This document shows, piece after piece, positions 37,142-45,105 of a DNA stretch of 64,000 nt. The stretch lies in contig NZ_CABVPX010000025.1 in the NCBI RefSeq assembly GCF_902499125.1, positions 49,009 through 113,008 on the forward strand. The letters are read 5' to 3'. The position numbers were made by a program, and so were the translations under genes. The DNA comes from Burkholderia arboris (GTDB taxonomy: Bacteria > Pseudomonadota > Gammaproteobacteria > Burkholderiales > Burkholderiaceae). Position 1 is the stretch's first letter. Each line of letters opens with the position of its first letter. Below the pieces are notes generated by a model. It was given only the letters and a program-made list of their open reading frames with translations, searched no databases and was not told where the DNA came from.

Positions 37142-37486
37142 GTGACATTCGACGAAGTCCGGCAGATCGCGCTCGCGTGGCGCGGTGTCGAGGAGGGCAC
37201 GTCGTACGGCACGCCCGCGCTCAAGGTGAAGGGCAAGATGCTCGCGCGGCTGCGCGAGGACGGCGACACGCTCGTCGTGAAGGGTGTCGGTCCCGACGAA
37301 CGCGCATGGCTGATCGAATCGGAACCCGGCGTGTATTACGTGACCGATCACTATGCCGGCTGGCCGATCGTACTGGTGCGCCTGTCGGCCGCGCATCCCG
37401 ACGCCGTGAAAAGCCTGCTTCTGCGAGAATGGCACGCGATCGTACCTGCGAAGTGGCGGGACGAAGCCGCACGCGACGCGAACTGA
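37142..37486 (+). CDS. MmcQ/YjbR family protein
   Basis: The protein has 114 residues from a GTG start at 37142 with GGGGAGG upstream. The conserved pattern LAWRGVEEGTSYGTPALKVKGKMLARLRED matches the YjbR/MmcQ family, a small cytoplasmic alpha/beta fold with suspected nucleic-acid or small-molecule binding and no proven function. It follows the MFS gene on the same strand. Confidence 0.88.
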   Translation: MTFDEVRQIALAWRGVEEGTSYGTPALKVKGKMLARLREDGDTLVVKGVGPDERAWLIESEPGVYYVTDHYAGWPIVLVRLSAAHPDAVKSLLLREWHAIVPAKWRDEAARDAN

Positions 37487-37897
37487 GTGCCCTGCGCGCA
37501 ATGCGGCCGGCATGCCCGTGACGAGCGCACCGGCGCGCGAGCCGTCGCCGAACCGCAGCAAGCGTTGCATCGTTTCGCATCGATGCAACAAGTGGTTCCA
37601 TCGAAATTCTTCAATTGGTTCTTAGTGAAGAACCGTTTGATGCTTACACTCCTTCGCTTCGAAGGCGGCTGACGACAGCCGACGGAAAGGGCGTACGCGA
37701 TGCGCCGGCGCCTGGTGCGCTGCATCGCACCCGCAGCTTCGCAGACTGCGCGGGCACACCGATCCGAACGGCCCCATCCGGCCTCATGCCCGCGTGCGAC
37801 GCACGCGCGGTCGCAGCCGGATTCAAGAACGACAACTCCCCGCGCCGCCTTCACGCGACACCCGGTCGTACCGGAACCGTTTTTTGGAGAGAGACAG
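37487..37897. other. Intergenic region upstream of the amino acid permease with two inverted repeats
   Basis: No gene is supported here. Two inverted repeats stand out: GTTGCATCG / CGATGCAAC (37564-37572 and 37581-37589, 8-base loop) and GGTTCTT / AAGAACC (37617-37623 and 37628-37634, 4-base loop). Both are plausible operators or RNA stems in the leader of the permease mRNA. The DNA between them is AT-richer than the surroundings. Confidence 0.55.
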
Positions 37898-39289
37898 ATG
37901 AGTGGAAGCAACACAGGCCTCGGCACGGGCCTGAAGCAGCGTCACGTGACGATGATGTCGATTGCCGGCGTCATCGGCGCGGGCTTGTTCGTCGGCTCCG
38001 GCCACGCGATCGCGGAAGCCGGGCCGGCATCGATACTCGCGTATGCGATCGCGGGCGTGCTGGTCGTGCTGGTGATGCGCATGCTCGGCGAAATGGCCGT
38101 CGCGCATCCTGACAGCGGGTCGTTCTCGACCTATGCCGATCGCGCGATCGGCCATTGGGCCGGCTTCACGATCGGCTGGCTGTACTGGTGGTTCTGGGTG
38201 CTCGTGATCCCGATCGAGGCGACGGCCGCCGCGACCATCCTCAATGCGTGGTTCCCGGGCATCGCGACCTGGATCTTCGCGCTCGGCATCACGCTGCTGC
38301 TCACGATCACCAACCTTTTCTCGGTCAAGAACTACGGCGAATTCGAATTCTGGTTCGCGCTGATCAAGGTCGTCGCGATTGTCGTGTTCCTGTGTATCGG
38401 CGGGGCGGCGATCGTTGGAATCATCCCGGCGCCCGCCGTATCGGGGGTGTCGAACCTGTTCGCGCATCAGGGCTTCATGCCGAATGGCGCCGGCGCGGTG
38501 CTGGCGGCGATGCTGACGACGATGTTTTCGTTCCTCGGCACCGAGATCGTAACGATCGCGGCCGCCGAATCGGATAACCCGCAGCGCCAGATCGTGCGCG
38601 CGACGAATTCGGTCATCTGGCGTATCACGCTGTTCTATCTCGGCTCGATCCTGATCGTCGCGGCCATCGTGCCGTGGAACGATCCGCTGCTGCCGAAGCA
38701 CGGCTCGTATCAGCGTGCGATGGAACTGATCGGCATCCCGAACGCGAAGGCGATCATCGACGTGATCGTGCTCGTGTCGGTCGCGAGCTGCCTGAATTCG
38801 GCGCTGTACACGGCGTCGCGGATGCTGTTCTCGCTGTCGAAGCGCAAGGATGCGCCGGCATTCCTGCATCGCACCGATTCGACCGGCACGCCGCGTGCGG
38901 CCGTGCTCGCGTCGACCGCATTCGGCTTCGTGACCGTGATCGCGAACTACCTGATGCCGGAACAGGTGTTCGGCTTCCTGCTCGCAACGTCGGGTGCGAT
39001 CGCACTGCTCGTGTATCTGGTGATCGCGATCTCGCAACTGCGGATGCGCAAGACGCTCGAATCGACCCGCGCCGACCTGACGCTGCGGATGTGGCTGTTC
39101 CCGTGGCTCACGTGGCTCGTGATCCTGTTCATCTGCGGCACGCTGACCGTGATGTTCGTCAGCGAGGATCACCGGATGGAGGTCGGTGCGACGGCCGTGC
39201 TGGCGTTGATCGTGCTGTTCGCGTCGTGGCTGAACAAGCGCGGTCGCGATGCGCAGGCGAACGCGGGGCGGCGGGTGTCGGCAACGTGA
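37898..39289 (+). CDS. Amino acid permease, GabP/AAT-like (APC superfamily)
   Basis: The protein has 463 residues from the ATG at 37898 with GGAGAGAG upstream. Twelve membrane helices are predicted. The first helix GVIGAGLFVGSGHAI (about 25-39) is the signature of the amino acid transporter (AAT) family that includes GABA, proline and aromatic amino acid permeases; IPIEATAAATI and the rest fit GabP best. The exact substrate is inferred only. It ends at a strong terminator. Confidence 0.92.
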   Translation: MSGSNTGLGTGLKQRHVTMMSIAGVIGAGLFVGSGHAIAEAGPASILAYAIAGVLVVLVMRMLGEMAVAHPDSGSFSTYADRAIGHWAGFTIGWLYWWFWVLVIPIEATAAATILNAWFPGIATWIFALGITLLLTITNLFSVKNYGEFEFWFALIKVVAIVVFLCIGGAAIVGIIPAPAVSGVSNLFAHQGFMPNGAGAVLAAMLTTMFSFLGTEIVTIAAAESDNPQRQIVRATNSVIWRITLFYLGSILIVAAIVPWNDPLLPKHGSYQRAMELIGIPNAKAIIDVIVLVSVASCLNSALYTASRMLFSLSKRKDAPAFLHRTDSTGTPRAAVLASTAFGFVTVIANYLMPEQVFGFLLATSGAIALLVYLVIAISQLRMRKTLESTRADLTLRMWLFPWLTWLVILFICGTLTVMFVSEDHRMEVGATAVLALIVLFASWLNKRGRDAQANAGRRVSAT

Positions 39290-39331
39290 TGCAGTAACGT
39301 GACAGCGGGGCGGGGAGCCCCGGTCATGAAA

Positions 39332-39375
39332 AATGGCCCGATCGGCGTTTGCCGGTCGGGCCATTTGTCTTTTTT
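39332..39375 (+). terminator. Rho-independent terminator of the amino acid permease
   Basis: A 15-bp stem with one wobble pair (39332-39346 and 39351-39365) and a GTTT loop is followed by TGTCTTTTTT. Confidence 0.88.
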
Positions 39376-39621
39376 GCGGTGCGGATGTCGTTGCGGGGGG
39401 AGGACGGCGAGATAGGGTCGAAATTTAAGGGCGAAGAATCGAACTCGTCTGATTTCATTGTCGACGGCCCCTGCATACATTGACCACTTCGACAGCCGGA
39501 GTGAATCGATGGCGCAATCGATTTGGTGGGCTTTGTTGTGTGCTCAAGTTTCGAAGCGAGCCAAGTTGCGCGTCATCGCACATGACGCACATCCCTGCCC
39601 CGGTGCATTGAGGTCCGGGCA
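39376..39621. other. Intergenic region upstream of the hydrolase/radical SAM pair
   Basis: No gene is supported. An inverted repeat AATCGAT-GGCGCA-ATCGATT lies at 39504-39523, a possible regulatory site for the pair. Base composition is lower in GC than the flanking core genes. Confidence 0.45.
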
Positions 39622-40491
39622 ATGACCGGACCACCGACTGCCCGGGTACGTGTCGAGTTTCACGCCGTTGACGGGTACGCGCTTCGAGGAACCTATTTTC
39701 CGGCGGAGGCCGGTTCCCGCTCTCCCGTACTCGTCTGTCCTGCTACCGGATTGCGTCAGTCCTTCTATTTCGCATTTGCGGAGTGGCTACGCAATGGTGG
39801 TTATCCGACATTCGTATTCGACTATCGGGGGATGGGTGCGTCGCTGAATGGCTGCCACGTCCGTCGATCACGCGTCCGCAAACAGGATTGGGGGCAGCTC
39901 GACATGCCTGCTGCGCTCGATTGGCTCCTTGGCGCAACCGGTGCACGTGATGCCCATCTGATTGGGCACAGCGCGGGTGCGCAACTGGTCGGCCTGATGC
40001 CGAACCACGCATCGATCCGTTCGCTATGCGCAATATCAGCTTCATCTGGATACGTCGGCAACATCCGGGGGGCGACGCGCATTGCCGCGCTGTTGCTGGC
40101 TGATCTCTACGTTCCGGTGACCGCTCGCCTGCTTGGCTATGTCCCCGCCAGGGTGCTCGGCTGGGGCGAGGATCTGCCTGCGCGCGTCGGGCTTCAGTGG
40201 GCTCGGTGGTGCCGAAGCCCCGGATACATGGCGAACGAGTTCGGGGTCGGCGTTGCGCATCACTACTACAACGAATTCTCTGCTCCTGTCACGGTAGTCG
40301 CAGCGACCGATGACCCCCTTGCGACGCTGGCCAATATCGAGGACTGGCTGCGGTGGTTGCCGAACGCCAGCCGCCACGTCCATTTCATCAGCCCGGAAAA
40401 CTGTGATGGCCGGGCAATCGGTCACGTCGGCATGTTCCGCCGCACGCATTCGTCGCTGTGGCCGGAACTCACCAGAGGATTGCAGGGTTGA
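39622..40491 (+). CDS. Alpha/beta hydrolase of unknown substrate
   Basis: The protein has 289 residues, with GAGG upstream of the ATG. The alpha/beta hydrolase fold has the nucleophile elbow GHSAGAQL (about residues 113-120, Ser in GHSAG) and an oxyanion-type stretch near the N-terminus (CPATGLRQSFY). The catalytic histidine is probably in AIGHVGMFRR near the C-terminus, and an acidic residue in ATDDPLA precedes it. No signal peptide is present. Codon use is less GC-rich than in the neighbours. The next gene, a radical SAM protein, begins 39 bases later. The size and layout resemble the COG4757-type predicted hydrolases. Confidence 0.85.
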   Translation: MTGPPTARVRVEFHAVDGYALRGTYFPAEAGSRSPVLVCPATGLRQSFYFAFAEWLRNGGYPTFVFDYRGMGASLNGCHVRRSRVRKQDWGQLDMPAALDWLLGATGARDAHLIGHSAGAQLVGLMPNHASIRSLCAISASSGYVGNIRGATRIAALLLADLYVPVTARLLGYVPARVLGWGEDLPARVGLQWARWCRSPGYMANEFGVGVAHHYYNEFSAPVTVVAATDDPLATLANIEDWLRWLPNASRHVHFISPENCDGRAIGHVGMFRRTHSSLWPELTRGLQG

Positions 40492-40530
40492 CGCTCGGGC
40501 GTGCTCGCGTCCTCGTATCAGGAGACCTGG

Positions 40531-41592
40531 ATGGACGATTCAATCGATTTGAAAGCGCGTTTCAAGGCAGTGCGAAATGAGGCGAAGGAGACACGCGCGT
40601 CGCTTTACCACCTCACGAATCAATGCAATCTGCGCTGCAAAGGGTGCTGGTTCTTTGAGAACGCGTTCGACGTCGCATCGGATGAGTTGAACGATTCGTC
40701 GCGGCTGGAGGCTCGTGTGCAGGACGAGGCCGCACGCGGAATCAATGCGCCATTGCTGATAGGTGGCGAGCCCGCACTGTTTCTCGATCGGATCAGGATA
40801 TTCCGGAAGCACATGCCGAAGGTGTCCGTTTCGACGAACGGTCTCCGTCGAATTCCTTTCGAGGGTTTCGAAGATATCACCATCGCGATCTCCGTATTCG
40901 GCGGCGGGCCGCTCGATGACGAATTGCGCGCGATTGGCCCGAACGGAAAGCGTTTCACAGGTCTGTTCGACAAGGTACTTGCGAATTATCGCGACGACGA
41001 GCGGGCTGGTTTCGTCTATGCCGTCTCGATCGACGGCATTGCCTATATCGAAGAAACGGTACGCAGGATTCGGGATAACGGAAATCGGCTGCTGTTCAAT
41101 TACTACAGTGCCTACGATGTTGCAGGACCCCTTCGCCGGCAAGGTGAGGAACAACTCCTGAATGTATTGCTCGCATTGCAGGCGAAATACCCGGAAACCG
41201 TGGTGAGCCATCCGTACTATCTGGCCGCACTCATGCGTGGCGAGACCCACTGGGGAACATTCGGTCATGCGAGTTGCCCGAGTGTCAGCGAAGATCATCC
41301 GGAGAACGAGGCGCGGTTCGCTTCGGGATGGCCCGCGTTGCCGAAATTCAACGCGTATCGCGCGGACTTCCAGACGCTGGCGCGCTGTTGTACTTCAGGA
41401 GAGTGTACGAAGTGTCGCGACAGCCAGGCCGTGATGTCGTGGTTGCTGGTCAACGCGAGACACGTGCTGCAGGAAGACGGTGGGCTCAGGACCTGGACCG
41501 AAGTGGCAGAGAGCTACTTCAGTCAGTTCGTCTGGTCGAGTTACCATCCACGCAACCGCGCCGGGCACATGCTGGATTGCCAGGTGCAGTGA
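40531..41592 (+). CDS. Radical SAM protein with additional C-terminal cysteine cluster
   Basis: The 353-residue start at 40531 has GGAG upstream. The radical SAM motif CxxxCxxC is at C32, C36 and C39 (CNLRCKGC), followed by the SAM-binding GGEP at 78-81. A second group of cysteines (C249, C286, C287, C292, C295) in the C-terminal third resembles a SPASM/twitch-type auxiliary Fe-S binding site. This suggests oxidation or cross-linking chemistry, often on peptides, but I recognise no defined family and no peptide precursor nearby. It is coupled with the hydrolase gene upstream. Confidence 0.85.
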   Translation: MDDSIDLKARFKAVRNEAKETRASLYHLTNQCNLRCKGCWFFENAFDVASDELNDSSRLEARVQDEAARGINAPLLIGGEPALFLDRIRIFRKHMPKVSVSTNGLRRIPFEGFEDITIAISVFGGGPLDDELRAIGPNGKRFTGLFDKVLANYRDDERAGFVYAVSIDGIAYIEETVRRIRDNGNRLLFNYYSAYDVAGPLRRQGEEQLLNVLLALQAKYPETVVSHPYYLAALMRGETHWGTFGHASCPSVSEDHPENEARFASGWPALPKFNAYRADFQTLARCCTSGECTKCRDSQAVMSWLLVNARHVLQEDGGLRTWTEVAESYFSQFVWSSYHPRNRAGHMLDCQVQ

Positions 41593-41612
41593 CGCGATGC
41601 GGTCGCCGGAAT

Positions 41613-41639
41613 AAAAAAGCCCGCGAGTGCGGGCTTTTT
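41613..41639. terminator. Bidirectional terminator between the radical SAM gene and ychF
   Basis: The stem GCCCGC / GCGGGC with a GAGT loop (41619-41634) has AAAAAA before it and TTTTT after it. Confidence 0.9.
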
Positions 41640-41659
41640 GAATGCGTATCGAAGCAACA

Positions 41660-42754
41660 CTACACGTTGAACAGGAAGTTCATCACGTCGCCGTCGTGCA
41701 CGACATATTCCTTCCCTTCGGCGCGCATCTTGCCGGCTTCCTTCGCGCCTTGCTCGCCCTTGTACGTGACGTAGTCGTCGAACGCGATCGTCTGCGCGCG
41801 GATGAAGCCGCGCTCGAAGTCGGTGTGGATCACGCCGGCCGCCTGCGGCGCCGTATCGCCGATATGGATCGTCCACGCGCGCACTTCCTTCACGCCCGCG
41901 GTGAAATACGTCTGCAGGCCGAGCAGCTTGAAGCCCGCGCGGATCACGCGGTCGAGGCCCGGCTCTTCCATGCCCATGTCGGCGAGGAACGCTTCCTTGT
42001 CCGCGTCGTCGAGATCGGCGATTTCCGCTTCGATCGCCGCGCACACGGCGACCACCGGCGCGTTTTCGCTTTCCGCGTACTTGCGCACTGCATCGAGGTG
42101 CGGGTTGTTCTCGAAGCCGTCGTCCTTCACGTTGGCGACGTACATCGTGGGCTTCGCGGTGATCAGGCAGAACGGCTTGAGCAGCACCTGTTCGTCGTCC
42201 GACAGCGCGAGGCCGCGCACGGCCTTGCCCTGGTCGAGCTGCGCGCGCACTTTCTCGAGCACCGCGACGAGCTTCGCCGCTTCCTTGTCGTTGCCCGACT
42301 TGGCAGCCTTCGAATAGCGCGTGAGCGACTTCTCGACGGTGCCGAGGTCGGCCAGCGCGAGTTCGGTGTTGATCACTTCGATGTCGTCGATCGGGCTGAC
42401 CTTGCCGGCGACGTGAATGACGTTCTCGTCTTCGAAGCAGCGTACGACGTGCGTGATCGCGTCGGTTTCGCGGATGTTCGCGAGGAACTGGTTGCCGAGG
42501 CCTTCACCCTTGCTCGCGCCTGCGACGAGGCCCGCGATGTCGACGAACTCGACGACGGCCGGCACGACACGCTCCGGCTTGACGATCTCCGAGAGCGCCT
42601 TCAGGCGCGTATCGGGCACTTCGACGACGCCGACGTTCGGCTCGATCGTGCAGAACGGGTAGTTCTCGGCGGCGATGCCGGCCTTGGTCAGCGCATTGAA
42701 CAGGGTGGACTTGCCGACGTTGGGCAAGCCGACGATGCCGCATTTGAGACTCAT
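41660..42754 (-). CDS. ychF: Redox-regulated ATPase/GTPase YchF
   Basis: The protein has 364 residues from the ATG at 42754. It is an OBG-family P-loop protein: G1 GLPNVGKSTLFNAL at about 9-22, G3 DIAGLVAGASKGEGLG, a NVKD-like G4, and a C-terminal TGS domain ending in EYVVHDGDVMNFLFNV. YchF prefers ATP and binds ribosomes, with links to oxidative stress control. The longer upstream open frame on this strand has no coding features, so it is not part of the gene. Confidence 0.97.
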   Translation of the reverse strand: MSLKCGIVGLPNVGKSTLFNALTKAGIAAENYPFCTIEPNVGVVEVPDTRLKALSEIVKPERVVPAVVEFVDIAGLVAGASKGEGLGNQFLANIRETDAITHVVRCFEDENVIHVAGKVSPIDDIEVINTELALADLGTVEKSLTRYSKAAKSGNDKEAAKLVAVLEKVRAQLDQGKAVRGLALSDDEQVLLKPFCLITAKPTMYVANVKDDGFENNPHLDAVRKYAESENAPVVAVCAAIEAEIADLDDADKEAFLADMGMEEPGLDRVIRAGFKLLGLQTYFTAGVKEVRAWTIHIGDTAPQAAGVIHTDFERGFIRAQTIAFDDYVTYKGEQGAKEAGKMRAEGKEYVVHDGDVMNFLFNV

Positions 42755-43009
42755 GGAATCCTTCGGACGGGTAAGGCGGCGCGGCCGGACAGGGCACGGC
42801 GGCGCGGGAAAAAAGGGCGGCCGGCGCGGGGAGCGCGGCGGGCCGACGGTCAAAGACGCTATTGTACCGTGCCGGCGCCCCGGATTCCGGGGTTGCGCCG
42901 AACGGCCGATGCGGCGGGCCGCCGCGCCGCATCGGCCGCCTGCGATTCTGCTGATTTCCCGCAAAGTCCGGCCGCGTAAGGGTTTGGCCCCGCGGCTATA
43001 ATGCCCGCC

Positions 43010-44179
43010 ATGACTGCCCACCACACCTTCGACGTCGCCGTGGTCGGCGGCGGGCTCGTCGGCAAGACGGCCGCGCTCGCGCTGACCCAGTCCGGCTACA
43101 AGACTGCCTTGCTCGCCCAGCCGGCCACGCCGCGCCCCGCCGATCTCGCGTTCGACACGCGCGTCTACGCGCTGTCCTCCAGTTCGCAGGCGCTGCTCGA
43201 GCGGCTGCGGGTCTGGCAGGCGCTCGATCACAGCCGGCTCGCGCCCGTCTACGACATGCGCGTGTACGGCGATGCGCACGCGGAACTGCATTTCTCCGCT
43301 TACCAGGCCTCCGTGCCGCAACTTGCATGGATCGCCGAATCGTCGCTGGTCGAGGCGTCGCTCGACGCCGCGCTGCGGTTCCAGCCGAATCTCACATGGT
43401 TCGAGGCGCGCGCCCAGGGCTTCGACGTGCGCGACGACGCGGCCGTCCTCACGTTGTCGTCGGGGCAGGTGCTCGAAGCCGACCTGATCGTCGGCGCCGA
43501 CGGCGCGCATTCGTGGGTACGTTCCCAAATGGGGGCCAAGGTCGAACGGCGCGATTACCGGCAGACGGGCGTCGTCGCGAACTTCAAGGCGTCGCTGCCG
43601 CACCGCGAGACGGCCTGCCAGTGGTTCCACGAAGGCGAGATCGTCGCGCTGCTGCCGCTGCCGGACGGCCACGTGTCGCTCGTGTGGTCCGCGCACACTG
43701 CGCATGCCGATGAATTGCTCGCACTCGATCCGGCGCAGCTCGCGGCCGAGGTCGAGCGCGTGTCGCACGGCCAGGTCGGCACGCTCGAATGCGTGACGCC
43801 GGCCGCCGGCTTCCCGCTGGCGCTGCAGACGGTCGACAAGCTGATCGCGCCGCGCGTCGCGCTGGTCGGCGATGCCGCGCATCTGATCCACCCGCTCGCG
43901 GGGCAGGGGATGAACCTCGGGCTGCGCGACGTTGCGGCGCTCGCCGACGCGATCGCGGGCAAGGAAAGCTTCCGCAACCTCGGCGATACGGTGCTGCTGC
44001 GCCGCTACGAGCGTTCGCGCCGCGAGGACATCCGCGCGCTGATGGTCGCGACCGACGGCCTGCAGCGGCTGTTCGCGGTGCCGGGCTCGCTCGCGAAGGC
44101 GGTGCGCAATGCGGGCATGGCCTTCGTCGGCGCGCAGCCGTTCGTGAAGCGCTGGCTCGTGTCGGCCGCACTCGGCTGA
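43010..44179 (+). CDS. UbiH/UbiF/VisC-family FAD-dependent monooxygenase
   Basis: The protein has 389 residues from the ATG at 43010; an in-frame ATG at 43001 is equally possible. The FAD dinucleotide motif VVGGGLVGKTAAL is N-terminal and the second FAD motif GDAAHLIHPLAGQGMNLGL near 287-305 carries the aromatic hydroxylase signature. The family hydroxylates ubiquinone precursors. Which ring carbon it attacks cannot be stated from sequence. It precedes dsbC by 90 bases. Confidence 0.93.
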   Translation: MTAHHTFDVAVVGGGLVGKTAALALTQSGYKTALLAQPATPRPADLAFDTRVYALSSSSQALLERLRVWQALDHSRLAPVYDMRVYGDAHAELHFSAYQASVPQLAWIAESSLVEASLDAALRFQPNLTWFEARAQGFDVRDDAAVLTLSSGQVLEADLIVGADGAHSWVRSQMGAKVERRDYRQTGVVANFKASLPHRETACQWFHEGEIVALLPLPDGHVSLVWSAHTAHADELLALDPAQLAAEVERVSHGQVGTLECVTPAAGFPLALQTVDKLIAPRVALVGDAAHLIHPLAGQGMNLGLRDVAALADAIAGKESFRNLGDTVLLRRYERSRREDIRALMVATDGLQRLFAVPGSLAKAVRNAGMAFVGAQPFVKRWLVSAALG

Positions 44180-44269
44180 TCGAACCTTCTGCCGCTTCGC
44201 CGGTCGGAGTCGGTTCCGTTACGGCGTACACTGTGCCGTGGACACCGATTGAGCTGAAGGAAGATTTCG

Positions 44270-44998
44270 ATGAAAAAAACGATCCGCATCGCGTCGCTGG
44301 CGCTGGCCGTCACGATGGCGACGCTTGGCTGCACCGCCCAGGCCGACCAGACCACCGACAAGCTGAAAGCCACGCTGCAAGCCCGTCTCGGCAACGACGC
44401 GCCGATCAAGAGCGTATCGAAGTCGCCGGTCGCGGGCCTCTACGAAGTGAACCTCGGCTCGCAGATCATCTATAGCGACGCGGCAGGCGATTACGTGCTG
44501 CTCGGCGATCTCGTCGACACCAAGACGCACAAGAACCTGACCGACGCACGCCTGTCCGAAATCAACAAGATCGACTTCGCGAGCCTGCCGTTCGCGAATG
44601 CGATCAAGGTCGTCAAGGGCAACGGCGCACGCAAGATCGCGGTGTTCTCCGATCCGAACTGCCCGTACTGCAAGAAGCTCGAGACGACGCTGCAGTCGAT
44701 CGACAACGTCACCGTCTACACGTTCCTGTACCCGGTGCTGTCGCCGGATTCGACCGTGAAGTCGAAGGCGATCTGGTGCGCGACCGACCGTGCGAAGACG
44801 TGGGAGGGCTGGATGCTCGACCACCGCGCGCCGTCCGGTGCCGGCACCTGCGATACCAGCGCGCTCGACAAGAACCTCGCGCTCGGCCGCGGGATGAACG
44901 TCACGGGCACGCCGACGATCTTCCTGCCGGACGGCCGCCGCCTGCCGGGCGCGGTCTCGGCCGACCAGCTCAACCAGGCGCTCGCCTCGAGCAAGTAA
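44270..44998 (+). CDS. dsbC: Thiol:disulfide interchange protein DsbC
   Basis: This 242-residue periplasmic disulfide isomerase has a signal peptide at residues 1-25, an N-terminal dimerisation domain, then a thioredoxin fold with the active site CPYC at C131-C134 and the cis-proline loop GTPTIF near 215. A second conserved cysteine pair, C170 and C194, is the structural disulfide of DsbC. It corrects wrongly paired disulfides of exported proteins. The ATG has AAGGAAG upstream. Confidence 0.97.
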   Translation: MKKTIRIASLALAVTMATLGCTAQADQTTDKLKATLQARLGNDAPIKSVSKSPVAGLYEVNLGSQIIYSDAAGDYVLLGDLVDTKTHKNLTDARLSEINKIDFASLPFANAIKVVKGNGARKIAVFSDPNCPYCKKLETTLQSIDNVTVYTFLYPVLSPDSTVKSKAIWCATDRAKTWEGWMLDHRAPSGAGTCDTSALDKNLALGRGMNVTGTPTIFLPDGRRLPGAVSADQLNQALASSK

Positions 44999-45105
44999 CC
45001 GACCGATACGCCGGGCCGCATGGCCCGGCCAGCGAGGGGCGCCCGCATGATCTGCCGGCGCCTCTCTTCGTTTTCGCCGCCGTATTCGACCGACCGATTG
45101 CCACG

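Noticed and set aside
42755..43891. Upstream extension of the ychF reading frame
   Set aside because: The open frame continues because of high GC, but it runs antisense to the UbiH-type gene and lacks any domain. The YchF N-terminus MSLKCGIVGLPNVGKS is the natural start.
45005..45032. Hairpin GCCGGGCC-GCAT-GGCCCGGC after dsbC
   Set aside because: No T-run follows, so I did not call it a terminator. It may only reflect GC-rich sequence between dsbC and the M61 peptidase gene.
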